A stretch of 64,000 nucleotides of DNA from Erwinia phyllosphaerae (GCF_019132875.1 NZ_JAHSPF010000001.1:701538-765537), one strand, 5' to 3'; positions 8,850 through 18,171 are shown, numbered from the stretch's first letter. The notes: a model not told the origin generated them from the sequence alone. Made by a program: numbers and translations.

Positions 8850-10172
8850 TTAGCGCCCGTCGAAAATCTCCGCCAGCGAGTTATCTTCCAGCTGCTGATA
8901 CAGCGAAAACTCGTCGATAACCTGACGGCCCAGCGCCTGCTCAAAAGCGGCCTTATTAGGATTACCTTTGCTTACCGCGCCTCTTTCACTGCCCAGGTTT
9001 GACTGGAAAATCCCCGCCGCGCTGACCGGTAAAAAATCCTCATAAATAATTGGCCTGGCCTCGATAATGCCTTGCTGTAGTAAAGTGTTGAGATGTTCAC
9101 GCGACGCTGTTTCAACAGGCAGCCGTTCAGCCACCAGCCGATAGCGAAAATAGCCCAGCTTTTGCTGACGCAGCGTTTCTTCATCGTCCGGGAAAGCGGC
9201 AAAGCGCGCGGCGGCATCGCTGTCACCCTCGGCGGGCTGCTGTAAAAGCTGGTCATACAGCGCGCGGCCCTGCGGCGTCAGCGCCAGACCGCGCTGTTCG
9301 ATTTCGCCAAACCGCGCGGTATGCCTGCCTTCGATGCTGTCGGTAAACACAATCTTTTCGCTTAACGCCTTAAAACTGGTCTGGCGCAGCAGGATCGGCA
9401 CCCGACGTCGCGGCGGCCCTTCAATACTCTCTTTCGGTACGATTTGGTAATCCGGCATCCGCTGCTGTACGCTGTCGATATCCAGTGTGCGCGGCGTCAG
9501 ATGGTTAATATGCGGCCCTTTAAAAGAGACGACGTCGGCAATCAGGCGGTGCTGCTCCAGCAGCGACTGATAGGTAGCAACATCGACCTGCGCTTCGCTG
9601 TGCCACTGAAAGGTTTTCAGCGCTTCGGCAACAAACTCTTCCGCCTGATCCGCCGTCAAACCTTGCTGCTTATCATTTGTTGCCATCAGCTCCAGCACGC
9701 GAGGCGTAAAAATAGCCCGTCTGGCGAGGATCTGTTCTACCTGCTCCCTGAGCTTCGCATCCTCGATCAAATCCAGCCGCAGCAGCGAAGTGAAAACGCG
9801 GAATGGATTGTATTGCAACGAGCTTTCCTCAACGGCGCGGAAAGCGGTCGCGTGTACCGGAACGCCCGCCGCAGAAAGATCGTAATAGCTCACCGGCAGC
9901 ATCCCCATCACGGCAAACAGCCTGCGCATCGTTGCCAGTTCTTCCGCCGTCCCCAGGCGGATAGCGCCGTGACGCTCTACGTCCAGCCGGTTTAGCTCCT
10001 GCTCCTTGTCCAGCGTGGCAAAAGTCTGTGGATGCGCAAGGAGGTAGCGCTCGTTCACTTCTTTCACAATGTGCAACAGCGTGCGGTACTGGGGAACTTC
10101 CTGTTGATACATCAGCGACATCGCCTTAGAGAATTTGTCGCGAATAAGATCGGGCGAAACAAGCTGGGTCAT
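8850..10172 (-). CDS. hglS: 2-oxoadipate dioxygenase/decarboxylase (HglS/YdcJ family, DUF1338)
   Basis: 440 residues (E. coli YdcJ 447). The family is an Fe(II) enzyme with a VOC-like fold; characterised members convert 2-oxoadipate to D-2-hydroxyglutarate and CO2 in bacterial lysine breakdown. Visible landmarks are GVPVHATAFR (metal-ligand His region) near residue 105, FKGPHINHLTPRTLDID near 222, and the C-terminal YEDFLPVSAAGIFQSNL, where Glu is the last metal ligand in the family. It is 22 bases downstream of the aminotransferase gene on the same strand, which would supply 2-oxoadipate if that enzyme acts on 2-aminoadipate. The context supports a catabolic role; the enzyme assignment is by family. 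Confidence 0.85.
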   Translation of the reverse strand: MTQLVSPDLIRDKFSKAMSLMYQQEVPQYRTLLHIVKEVNERYLLAHPQTFATLDKEQELNRLDVERHGAIRLGTAEELATMRRLFAVMGMLPVSYYDLSAAGVPVHATAFRAVEESSLQYNPFRVFTSLLRLDLIEDAKLREQVEQILARRAIFTPRVLELMATNDKQQGLTADQAEEFVAEALKTFQWHSEAQVDVATYQSLLEQHRLIADVVSFKGPHINHLTPRTLDIDSVQQRMPDYQIVPKESIEGPPRRRVPILLRQTSFKALSEKIVFTDSIEGRHTARFGEIEQRGLALTPQGRALYDQLLQQPAEGDSDAAARFAAFPDDEETLRQQKLGYFRYRLVAERLPVETASREHLNTLLQQGIIEARPIIYEDFLPVSAAGIFQSNLGSERGAVSKGNPNKAAFEQALGRQVIDEFSLYQQLEDNSLAEIFDGR

Positions 10173-10194
10173 AATCTGGCCTTATGATGATGGT

Positions 10195-11445
10195 TTACGC
10201 GCGCAGGGTAAAAAGAGCCTGTTCGATAAGTAACAACCCTTCTTTAAGAATAGCTGGCGGCGTGGTCAGCGGTGCTAACAGCCGCAGGATATTGCGATGT
10301 CGGCCGCTTGGCATAAGCAGCACGCCTGCCTCACGTGCGCTGGCGAGCAGTGCGCTAAGGTGGTCGGCGCCACAGGCATTTGCCGTATCCTTAAAGACGA
10401 TGCCGCGCATTGCGCCCGTACCGGTCAGTTCACCAACCATCGGTAAGTCGCTGCCGTGCCAGCGCTGGTGGGCTTCGACAATCGCCTTATCCATTGCACA
10501 GCCCCATTCAGCCAGGCGTGCATCGGTCATCGTTTTAATCACGGCCAGGCTGGCGGCGCAGGCGACAACGTTGCCGGAATAAGTCCCACCCAGACCGCCA
10601 CGCGGTAAGGCGTCCATAATCTCTTTTCGTCCGGCAATCGCCGCCAGCGGCAGGCCGTTTGCCATGCTTTTTCCCATCAGCAGCAGATCCGGCTCCGTGC
10701 CCAACGCCTCGAAGGCAAACTTTCTGCCGGTGCGGCCAAAGCCCGACTGGATCTCATCCATAATCAGCACGATGCCGGATTCGTTACACAGCCTGCGCAG
10801 CCAGCTGGCAAAAGCAGCATCCAGACAGCGAAAACCGCCTTCGCCCTGCACGGGCTCGACAATAATCGCGGCAACGTCTTCGACGTCGACCTCAACGTCG
10901 AACAGACGCAAGATAGCCGCTTTGGCTTCTTCAGCCGACACGCCAGAATCTTTGCCGGGAAAAGGCGCATGAAATACCGTTCCCGGCAGCGTGCCGATGC
11001 GGTTTTTATAAGGCTTAACCTTGCCGTTGAGCGCCAGCGCCGCGAGGGTTCGGCCATGAAAAGCATCATCGAACGCGATAACGGCCTGGCGACCCGTGCA
11101 GGCTCGCGCGATTTTAAGGGCATTTTCCGTCGCTTCCGTACCGCTGTTGGTCAGCATAAAAGCTTTATCGTAGTGCAGGGGAATAAAATCGTTGAGCGCC
11201 TCGGTTAGCTGCAAATATTTATTATGCGGCACGGCATTAAATGCCGAATGCATTAAGGCGCGAATTTGCCCGGCAGCCTGTTCAACCACTTCAGGATGGC
11301 AGTGACCTAAATTGAGTACGCCGATACCGCCAATAAAATCGATATAGCGGCGACCGGCAATATCCCAGACCTCGGCATTTTCGCCACGCTCAATACAAAC
11401 GGGATGAACAATATTTATTGACTGGCTAACGAAGGGCAGCTCCAT
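10195..11445 (-). CDS. Class III PLP aminotransferase, probable 2-aminoadipate aminotransferase
   Basis: 416 residues, GabT/ArgD-like fold. The NSGTEATENALKIAR phosphate-binding motif is near residue 100 and AFHGRT near 128. The cofactor Asp lies in LIMDEIQSGFGRTG near 230, and the PLP lysine in LLMGKSMANGLPL near 258. Close relatives act on 4-aminobutyrate, 5-aminovalerate or L-2-aminoadipate, and sequence alone does not separate these. Its place between hglS and the LysR/amaB pair favours L-2-aminoadipate to 2-oxoadipate. AGGAATAA precedes the ATG. A GABA role is possible because a GabP-like permease lies about 5 kb away. Confidence 0.85.
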   Translation of the reverse strand: MELPFVSQSINIVHPVCIERGENAEVWDIAGRRYIDFIGGIGVLNLGHCHPEVVEQAAGQIRALMHSAFNAVPHNKYLQLTEALNDFIPLHYDKAFMLTNSGTEATENALKIARACTGRQAVIAFDDAFHGRTLAALALNGKVKPYKNRIGTLPGTVFHAPFPGKDSGVSAEEAKAAILRLFDVEVDVEDVAAIIVEPVQGEGGFRCLDAAFASWLRRLCNESGIVLIMDEIQSGFGRTGRKFAFEALGTEPDLLLMGKSMANGLPLAAIAGRKEIMDALPRGGLGGTYSGNVVACAASLAVIKTMTDARLAEWGCAMDKAIVEAHQRWHGSDLPMVGELTGTGAMRGIVFKDTANACGADHLSALLASAREAGVLLMPSGRHRNILRLLAPLTTPPAILKEGLLLIEQALFTLRA

Positions 11446-11549
11446 TATTTATTCCTGCTGGGGAAAAGATAAGGAAGATAAAAACAAAGTTGCCCTGCTG
11501 CTTCAAACGAAAAAAAAGGCGGTATCCATTCCTTTTTTTCCGGTATCGC

Positions 11550-12458
11550 TCAGGGTGCCGCGTTCAGCGACGGCGCTTTTTCCTGGATCCACGCCATAAA
11601 AGCGGTCACCTTGGGTGCCTGGTGTGCGTGCTCAGGCACGGCAATATAGTAAGCGTTGTGGCTGTCCGTCATCGCGTAGTGCCAGGGAATAACCAGTTTC
11701 CCCTCCGCCAGCTCTTCTTCGACAAACATACGCGGCACCAGCGCCACGCCGCAGCCAATCCGCGCGGCCTGAATAGATAGCATAAACGTCTCAAAGCGCG
11801 GGCCGTGATAGCTGTGTTCCGTATGAAACCCCTGCTGTTCATACCAGTCGTGCCAGGCTTCAGGCCGCGTAGAACTTTGCAGCAGAACCATCCGGGTCAG
11901 CTCAAGCGGCGAGGTCAAAGGCACGGCGGGAAGGATATCGGGCGAACAGACCGGCACCACGACTTCATCCAGCAATTTTGTACAGTGCGCCCTGGGCCAG
12001 TTGCCGCGACCATAATAAAAAGCGATATCGATGTTTTCTTTATCAAAGTCAAAAAGATCGATGCGGCTCGAAATATTTAAATAAAGATTGGCGTGCTTAA
12101 AGCGAAAGCCGTTCAGGCGCGGCATCAGCCAGCGCACGCCAAAAGTCGGCAGCGTATTGACGTTCAGTACTTCATTGCGGCTACCGTAGGAAAGCATGTA
12201 GCGCGTCGACATTTCTACCTGGGTCAATACCTTACGCACTTCTGTCAGGTAAACCGATCCTTCTGGCGTCAGCTGAAGGCGCTTGCGCACGCGCTGGAAA
12301 AGAGGCGTGGCAAGAATAGCTTCCAGCTGGCCAACCTGCTTGCTGACCGCGCTTTGGGTGATATTCAGTTCTTCCGCCGCTTTGGTAAAGCTTAAATGCC
12401 TGGCGGCCGCTTCAAAACACTGCATAGAGATCAATGAGGGCATGTATCGGCGATTCAT
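11550..12458 (-). CDS. LysR-family regulator, GcvA-like
   Basis: 302 residues. The N-terminal winged helix reads FEAAARHLSFTKAAEELNIT followed by QSAVSKQVGQLE, typical of the GcvA/AmpR branch. The rest is a periplasmic-binding-protein-like effector domain. It is transcribed divergently from the amaB-type dehydrogenase (115 bases between starts) and lies upstream of the aminotransferase-hglS pair on its own strand. It is therefore the likely regulator of the whole lysine/pipecolate cluster, with a pathway intermediate as inducer. The ligand is not evident from sequence. Confidence 0.87.
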   Translation of the reverse strand: MNRRYMPSLISMQCFEAAARHLSFTKAAEELNITQSAVSKQVGQLEAILATPLFQRVRKRLQLTPEGSVYLTEVRKVLTQVEMSTRYMLSYGSRNEVLNVNTLPTFGVRWLMPRLNGFRFKHANLYLNISSRIDLFDFDKENIDIAFYYGRGNWPRAHCTKLLDEVVVPVCSPDILPAVPLTSPLELTRMVLLQSSTRPEAWHDWYEQQGFHTEHSYHGPRFETFMLSIQAARIGCGVALVPRMFVEEELAEGKLVIPWHYAMTDSHNAYYIAVPEHAHQAPKVTAFMAWIQEKAPSLNAAP

Positions 12459-12573
12459 ATGAGGTCACAACTTTCCGGAATGAATTGAATAAAAAATGTC
12501 GTTTGTTTCCATCTGTCACTCCCATCAATACTGAATTACGCAATTTTTTTGTCAATAAATAACAGGTGATGGA

Positions 12574-14067
12574 ATGATTAAAGAGCTAATGCTGCGAATG
12601 GGCGTCGCTGAAAATGATTATCTTGCAGGAAATTATCCCGTTACGTCGCCAATTGATGGCAGCGTAATTGGACGAATTACTTTGCAAAATAAAGAGGAAG
12701 TAGCCCAACGCATTGAGCTTGCCCACTCCGCCTTTATTCAATGGCGCAAAATTCCGGCTCCGCGCCGTGGCGAACTGGTACGTTTGTTTGCTGAACAGCT
12801 GCGCCAGCACAAAGAAGAACTGGGCGCGTTAATTACCTGGGAATGCGGCAAGATCCTGCAGGAAGGCCTGGGCGAAGTGCAGGAGATGATCGATATTTGC
12901 GATCTGGCCGTGGGTCAGTCACGTCAGCTTTACGGCCTGACTATCGCCTCGGAGCGCCCCGGCCACCACATGCGCGAAACCTGGCATCCGCTGGGCGTTA
13001 TCGGCATTATCACCGCCTTTAATTTCCCCACCGCGCCCTGGGCCTGGAATGCGGCGCTGGCACTGGTTTGCGGCAACAGCCTTTTATGGAAGCCGTCAGA
13101 GAAAACGCCGCTGTGCGCACTGGCTACCCAGGCACTGCTGAACAAGGCTATCGCGCAATTTGGCGACGATGCACCGGAAGGATTAAGCCAGGTAATTTTA
13201 GGCGAGCGGGAAGCGGGTGAAGTGTTAACCAGCGATGCGCGAATTCCGCTAATCAGCGCCACCGGCAGCACGCGAATGGGCCACGATATTGGGCCAGCGG
13301 TTGCGGCACGCTTTGGCCGAAGCATTCTGGAGCTGGGCGGTAATAACGCGATGGTGGTTACGCCTGCTGCCGATCTGGATATGGCACTGCGCGCTATATT
13401 GTTTTCGGCTGTCGGCACGGCGGGCCAGCGCTGTACCTCACTGCGTCGCCTGATTGTGCACCGCTCAATAAAAGACGACCTTGTGCAGCGCCTGAAGCAG
13501 TCTTATAGCAATATCAGCATCGGCAATCCGCTTAAGGGTTCATTAATTGGGCCGCTGATTGATGAACAAGCCTTTAAGGCAATGCAAAACGTGCTGGCCC
13601 AGGCTAAAACCCACGGTGCGAAAACATTTGGCGGCGAGCGCGTGCTGGATAATAAATATTCGCAGGGCTATTACGTTTCTCCGGCAATTGTCGAGCTGGA
13701 GGCACAGACGGAATTTGTCCGCAAAGAGACTTTTGCGCCGGTTCTTTACGTACTGCCTTACGATACGCTGGATGAAGCCATTGCCTTAAATAACGATGTG
13801 CCGCAAGGGCTTTCCTCCTGTATCTTCACGACCGATATCCGCGAAGCCGAAACCTTTATTTCCGCTACCGGCAGCGACTGCGGCATCGCGAATATTAATA
13901 TTGGCCCAAGCGGCGCGGAAATTGGCGGTGCTTTCGGCGGTGAGAAAGAAACCGGCGGCGGTCGCGAATCGGGTTCGGACGTCTGGAAAAGCTATATGCG
14001 TCGCCAGACCAATACCGTTAACTATTCGCGCGAATTACCGCTGGCTCAGGGTATTAAATTCAATTAG
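12574..14067 (+). CDS. amaB: AmaB/antiquitin-type L-aminoadipate-semialdehyde dehydrogenase
   Basis: 497 residues, aldehyde dehydrogenase superfamily, ALDH7 branch. It should oxidise L-2-aminoadipate 6-semialdehyde (in equilibrium with piperideine-6-carboxylate) to L-2-aminoadipate with NAD+. The TAFNFPTAPWAWN active-site entry is near residue 150, LELGGNNAMVV near 248, and the catalytic Cys in GTAGQRCTSLRRL near 288. The C-terminal run GIANINIGPSGAEIGG then GGEKETGGGRESGSD is diagnostic of antiquitin rather than of other ALDHs. AGGTGATGGA precedes the ATG. A strong terminator follows, so the gene appears to be transcribed alone from the divergent promoter shared with the LysR gene. Confidence 0.9.
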   Translation: MIKELMLRMGVAENDYLAGNYPVTSPIDGSVIGRITLQNKEEVAQRIELAHSAFIQWRKIPAPRRGELVRLFAEQLRQHKEELGALITWECGKILQEGLGEVQEMIDICDLAVGQSRQLYGLTIASERPGHHMRETWHPLGVIGIITAFNFPTAPWAWNAALALVCGNSLLWKPSEKTPLCALATQALLNKAIAQFGDDAPEGLSQVILGEREAGEVLTSDARIPLISATGSTRMGHDIGPAVAARFGRSILELGGNNAMVVTPAADLDMALRAILFSAVGTAGQRCTSLRRLIVHRSIKDDLVQRLKQSYSNISIGNPLKGSLIGPLIDEQAFKAMQNVLAQAKTHGAKTFGGERVLDNKYSQGYYVSPAIVELEAQTEFVRKETFAPVLYVLPYDTLDEAIALNNDVPQGLSSCIFTTDIREAETFISATGSDCGIANINIGPSGAEIGGAFGGEKETGGGRESGSDVWKSYMRRQTNTVNYSRELPLAQGIKFN

Positions 14068-14076
14068 TTTGGCTGT

Positions 14077-14109
14077 AGCCGCTGACTTTATCAGCGGCTC
14101 TTTTTTTTT
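14077..14109 (+). terminator. Rho-independent terminator between amaB and amaA
   Basis: A perfect 9-base stem AGCCGCTGA / TCAGCGGCT with a 5-base loop (14077-14099) is followed by C and nine T. It lies 9 bases after the amaB stop and 56 bases before the amaA start. This sharply reduces read-through between two genes of the same presumed pathway. Confidence 0.92.
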
Positions 14110-14164
14110 CCGGCTTCACGATAAAAATTCTGTCAATCATTGCAGTCTATTGCCCGGAGTCAGT

Positions 14165-15445
14165 ATGGAGCAGAAATGTTTGTGGGAAAACACCTCGTCT
14201 GAACTTCCCCTTTCTTTCCCCTGTTTGCAGTCAACGGTAGAAAGCGACGTCGTTATTATTGGCGGCGGCATTACCGGTCTTTCGACCGCGCTACATCTTG
14301 CCGAAAATAATATTTCGGTGACCGTACTGGAATCTGGCAGCGTCGCCAGCGGCGGTTCGGGACGTAACGTCGGCCTGGTCAATGCGGGTGCCTGGATCCC
14401 GCCGAACGATATTTTAAAGGTCCTGGGCAATGAGAACGGCGAACGCGTGACGCGCATGATGGGCGAAGCGCCCGCGCTGGTGTTTTCGCTGGTCGATAAG
14501 TATGGCATTGCGTGTGACGCTACCCGTAGCGGCACGCTGCATCTGGCACACAACGACAACGGCATGAAGGATTTGGCGCGTCGTTATGAACAGCTCAGCA
14601 GTCGTGGCGCACCTGTTGAAATGCTTAGCCAGACGCAGGCACAGCAGCTGGTCGGCAGCAGCAACGTTCCGGCGGCCCTGCTGGATAAGCGCGCCGGTAC
14701 GCTAAACCCGACAGCCTACACGCGAGGCCTGGCGCGAGCGGCCAAAATCAACGGCGCGGCAATTTATGAACAGAGCGCGGTGAAAGGCGTCAGCCGGAGC
14801 GGCACGCAGTGGACTATCACCACGGCAGAAGGCGAAGTTAAAGCGTCGCGCGTAGTGTTGGCCACCAATGCCTATACCGAGGAAGACTGGTATACGGTGA
14901 AGCAGAACTTCTTTAAAGCCTGGTATTTTCAGGTCGCTTCTGCGCCGCTGGAGTGTGCCGATGCGCAGGCTATTTTCCCTGAGCGTCAGGGTTCATGGGA
15001 TACCAAAACGGTTCTCAGCAGTATTCGTCGCGATGCACACAATCGTTTGCTGTTTGGCAGTATGGGGTCGGCGCAGGGAAAACCGGCGGCCTATATTCGC
15101 GGCTGGGTAAACAGCCAGCTGAAGTTTTATTTTCCTTTTCTGCGTAATGTAAAGTGGGAATGCTTCTGGACGGGCACGATAGGCTTTACGCCAAATCATA
15201 CCTTTCGTATTTTTGAGCCACTGCCCGGCATGCTGGCCGTGACGGGCTATAACGGACGCGGCGTCACGACAGGCACCGCCGTAGGAAAAGGATTTGCGCA
15301 CTATCTGACCACGGGTGAGCAATCGCTGCTGCCTTTGCCGCTACAGCAGTATAAGCCGGTGACCCACTCCACTTTGCGTTCCGCTGCCTTTGAAAATGGC
15401 TTTACGCTCTACCATACTGGCCAGGCGCTACGCATTTTCTCCTGA
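14165..15445 (+). CDS. amaA: FAD-dependent oxidoreductase, AmaA-like (L-pipecolate oxidase family)
   Basis: 426 residues from the ATG at 14165, which has CGGAG upstream. The frame stays open further 5' inside amaB, but that extension is not protein-like and overlaps the terminator. It is a DAO/GlpO-type oxidase: the FAD-binding DVVIIGGGITGLSTALHLAE is near residue 30, RNVGLVNAG near 66, and VVLATNAYTEE near 235. The C-terminal GYNGRGVTTGTAVG closes the FAD site. Homologues next to antiquitin-type genes are L-pipecolate oxidases that give piperideine-6-carboxylate, the substrate of AmaB. Related enzymes (PuuB-type gamma-glutamylputrescine oxidase) share the fold, so specificity is inferred from the neighbour. 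Confidence 0.82.
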   Translation: MEQKCLWENTSSELPLSFPCLQSTVESDVVIIGGGITGLSTALHLAENNISVTVLESGSVASGGSGRNVGLVNAGAWIPPNDILKVLGNENGERVTRMMGEAPALVFSLVDKYGIACDATRSGTLHLAHNDNGMKDLARRYEQLSSRGAPVEMLSQTQAQQLVGSSNVPAALLDKRAGTLNPTAYTRGLARAAKINGAAIYEQSAVKGVSRSGTQWTITTAEGEVKASRVVLATNAYTEEDWYTVKQNFFKAWYFQVASAPLECADAQAIFPERQGSWDTKTVLSSIRRDAHNRLLFGSMGSAQGKPAAYIRGWVNSQLKFYFPFLRNVKWECFWTGTIGFTPNHTFRIFEPLPGMLAVTGYNGRGVTTGTAVGKGFAHYLTTGEQSLLPLPLQQYKPVTHSTLRSAAFENGFTLYHTGQALRIFS

Positions 15446-15558
15446 GCGTGCGGCAAAAGGAGCCGCGGCGAATGGTGTTGCCGGAGCGGACTGGCCGCAA
15501 TATTAAAGCCGTCGTAAGCGTTGTGGCCGGAGCGGCGCCACTGGCGCCGTTGAAAGAT

Positions 15559-16311
15559 TCAGCACTTAACAATTTTTATAAAATTCCGCTTACCCATCAG
15601 CCATACCATTCTTTTTAACCTGACCGATAGCGGGCGCTTTTTGCGCAGCTCCTTCCAGATTTGTTTCTTTTTGGACTGATGATCTTCCTCATCTGCTGGC
15701 ATCTTTATTGTCGATGCGCTGGCAAGGTCAGAATGAACGATGACCGGGGGAATAACAGCATTGATATCACAGTCAGCATATTCTTTAAAAAGGCTCCAGC
15801 GGTCTGCAACCATCCATACGGGATAAAAAGCTGCCAATACCTTTTGTGCGGCGGCCTGGTTAATAACATAGCCATGCGACATGCAGGCCTCAATGACGGG
15901 ATAAACCCGGTGGGTCTGGTCGAGATGAAAAAGGCATTTATCCTGATATTGAAACGTTTTGGTCAAAAGCGTGATGGTCGGTTTTTCGCTGTATTCGGCC
16001 TTATTGAGCGCGTTCAGCACGGTCGTTATATCCGGCATCAGCTTTGCGTCGTCTTCCAGAATCAGTGCGGTATTAATCTTTTGCGCGCACATAAGGCGAT
16101 AAATCTTGATATGGCTAAGCGAGCAGCCGATTTCGCCAGGTTTATAAGCATAATTAAGTTTACGCGTATGTTGCTGTATTTCAGCAGAGGTTAACAGCCG
16201 CCCATCTATAGCATCAATAAATTCATAATCCAGATTATATTTAGCACATTCGCTTTCAATACTTTCTCTACGCAATACCGAGCGTTTCAAATTAATAATA
16301 AAAACTTTCAT
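15559..16311 (-). CDS. Glycosyltransferase family 25 protein
   Basis: 250 residues from the second ATG (16311), chosen because the family begins MKVFIINLxxxxxR; an ATG five codons earlier (16326) is possible. GT25 enzymes add hexoses to lipooligosaccharide or other glycans. Landmarks are the N-terminal INLKRSVLRRESI, the GEIGCSLSHIKIYRLM segment near residue 80, the ALILEDDAKLMPD DxD-like acidic motif near 108, and SHGYVINQAAAQKVL near 155. The tail is strongly basic. Codon use looks more AT-rich than in the neighbours, and it stands alone among metabolic genes, so it may have been acquired. The acceptor is unknown. Confidence 0.83.
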   Translation of the reverse strand: MKVFIINLKRSVLRRESIESECAKYNLDYEFIDAIDGRLLTSAEIQQHTRKLNYAYKPGEIGCSLSHIKIYRLMCAQKINTALILEDDAKLMPDITTVLNALNKAEYSEKPTITLLTKTFQYQDKCLFHLDQTHRVYPVIEACMSHGYVINQAAAQKVLAAFYPVWMVADRWSLFKEYADCDINAVIPPVIVHSDLASASTIKMPADEEDHQSKKKQIWKELRKKRPLSVRLKRMVWLMGKRNFIKIVKC

Positions 16312-16326
16312 TCTACTAACATCCAT

Positions 16327-16705
16327 TATTTAAACTGGAGAAATAGTTTTCCATACCGAAATTAAACCAGAGATATTCGCGATTATTTTGGCTTTCATTT
16401 CTACTTATTCCCCAGCTCGATACTCCTGTATCGATCTTTAACATCGCGCGACGCAATTATATAAATTAATCGGGCAATTGAAACGGGCTATGGATAGTGT
16501 TTTTCATTAAGCGGGTGCTGTTGGACAGACACATCGGCAGCAGGGTTGGATTTTGCTATTACCTGCGTAAGGGGCTGTGGCATGGGGGTCAGGCGGCAGG
16601 AGCGGCTTTTACTTTTGGCCCAGCAGGTTACTGGTGAACCGGCCTCAAGGGCTGAGCAATTGAGTCACTGTTAAGGGTGCTACAGGTATGGTGTAAGGCA
16701 GCAAG
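16327..16705. other. Intergenic stretch between GT25 gene and permease
   Basis: No gene I can support. The first part is AT-rich and should contain the promoter of the GT25 gene; the rest has no recognisable coding or repeat structure. Confidence 0.4.
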
Positions 16706-16735
16706 GGCTGCCCGAAACACGGACAGCCCTTGTCA
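16706..16735 (-). terminator. Hairpin downstream of the permease gene
   Basis: AAGGGCTG-c-CCG pairs with CGG-a-CAGCCCTT (one mismatch) 12-40 bases past the permease stop. No T run follows on either strand, so strength is uncertain. Confidence 0.5.
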
Positions 16736-16746
16736 TCAGCTCACCT

Positions 16747-18171
16747 TTATTTAGTTGCCTGAACGGCGCGGCGCTGAGGCTGCATCTTGCTGCTGACGGT
16801 CACTTTCTGCACCGCTCGCTTACGCGTTACGTAGAAGCTCAGCATCAGCATAATCACCGCCACGGCCAGCGTCATCAACGTTTCATAACGATAGTCGGGT
16901 GAGATAAACATATAGCCCAGCACCATCAGGATGATGGCAATAGTAAACAGCGTCAGCCACGGGAACAGCCACATTTTAAATTCTGGCGTCTGGCCGCTGC
17001 GCTCCAGTTTCCGCCGCATAATCAGTTGGGAAACGGCAATGACCAGATAGACCAGCAGCGCAATGGCGCCCGTTGTGGAAAGCAGAAAATCAAAAACCTT
17101 ACCGGGGAAAGCATAGTTTGCGAAGCAGCCAGCAAAACCGGCCAGCGTGGAAGAAAGCACGGCCACGCGCGGCACGCCGCCTGCGGAAACGCGGGTGCCG
17201 GCTTTTGGCGCGTCGCCACGCTGTGCCAGCGAATAAAACATTCTTGAAGCCGTATAAAGTCCGGAGTTCATGCAGCTACAAACGGCGATAAACACTACAG
17301 TGCTGACCAAAATATTTGCGCCCGGCAGATTGAGCACGTTCAGCACGTATTGAAAACTTCCCTGTTCTTTCAGTTGTGGATCGTTCCAGCCTACCAGCGA
17401 GACCACCAGAAAAATCGACAGCAGATAGAACAAGGCAATACGGTACACCACCAGGTTGGTTGAGCGGCGGATTTGCTCGCCCGGATTTTTTGACTCGGCG
17501 GCGGCAATGGTCACAATTTCCGCGCCGAAGAAAGAGAAGATGGTAATCAGCACGCCGGAAAGGATTGCGCCGCTACCGTGCGGCATAAAGCCACCATGAT
17601 CCCATAAGCGCGACACGCCGCTTACTTTTGCCAGAGGCCAGTAGCCGCTTACCGCCACAATGCCGACGACGATAAAAGCGATAATTGCCACCACTTTGAT
17701 AATGGAAAACCAGAATTCAAATTCACCGAAGTTTTTCACATTGAAGAGGTTGGTGATGGTCAGCAGAGTCATGATGGAAAGCGTATAAACCCAGGCGGGA
17801 ACGGCAGGCAAAGCGGAGTGAAGGATATTGGCTCCGGCTATCGCCTCGACCGGCACAATCAGTACCCAGAACCACCAGTACAGCCAGCCGATAGTGAAGC
17901 CAGCCCAGGGGCCGAGCGCTCGGGCGGCATAGGTGGAAAAAGAACCCGAATCTGGCTGTATTACCGCCATTTCGCCTAACATTCGCATAACCAGTAAAAC
18001 CAGAAAACCGGTCAAAGCATAAGAAATTAATATGGCCGGGCCGGCAGTAGCAATCGCGCTGGCAGAACCGATAAACAGACCAGCGCCAATAATACCGGCA
18101 ATTGAAATCATCGTGACCTGACGACTGGATAATCCGTCGCCAAGCGCGGAGTGCAGTTTAGGTGGGTTCAT
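16747..18171 (-). CDS. Amino acid permease, GabP/AAT family (APC superfamily)
   Basis: 474 residues from the ATG at 18171, which has AGGAATAAC upstream; 28 further codons upstream lack family similarity. About twelve transmembrane segments. The TM1 signature ISIAGIIGAGLFIGS is present, as is the conserved EMAVIQPDSGSFSTYAARALGPWAGFTIGWLYW-type region (about residues 65-100) and FFGAEIVTIAAAESKNP in TM6. The closest family I recognise is GabP (4-aminobutyrate, 466 residues in E. coli), but AAT permeases also carry lysine, proline or pipecolate-like substrates. Given the adjacent lysine/pipecolate genes, uptake of a related amino acid is a reasonable inference. Confidence 0.85.
   Translation of the reverse strand: MNPPKLHSALGDGLSSRQVTMISIAGIIGAGLFIGSASAIATAGPAILISYALTGFLVLLVMRMLGEMAVIQPDSGSFSTYAARALGPWAGFTIGWLYWWFWVLIVPVEAIAGANILHSALPAVPAWVYTLSIMTLLTITNLFNVKNFGEFEFWFSIIKVVAIIAFIVVGIVAVSGYWPLAKVSGVSRLWDHGGFMPHGSGAILSGVLITIFSFFGAEIVTIAAAESKNPGEQIRRSTNLVVYRIALFYLLSIFLVVSLVGWNDPQLKEQGSFQYVLNVLNLPGANILVSTVVFIAVCSCMNSGLYTASRMFYSLAQRGDAPKAGTRVSAGGVPRVAVLSSTLAGFAGCFANYAFPGKVFDFLLSTTGAIALLVYLVIAVSQLIMRRKLERSGQTPEFKMWLFPWLTLFTIAIILMVLGYMFISPDYRYETLMTLAVAVIMLMLSFYVTRKRAVQKVTVSSKMQPQRRAVQATK

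Noticed and set aside
13796..14164. 5' extension of the amaA frame into amaB
   Set aside because: It overlaps the dehydrogenase end and the terminator; the ATG at 14165 gives the family length and has a ribosome site.
15451..15557. REP-like GC-rich repeats (two copies of GCCGGAGCGG)
   Set aside because: The shared core is short and I could not show copies elsewhere in the window.
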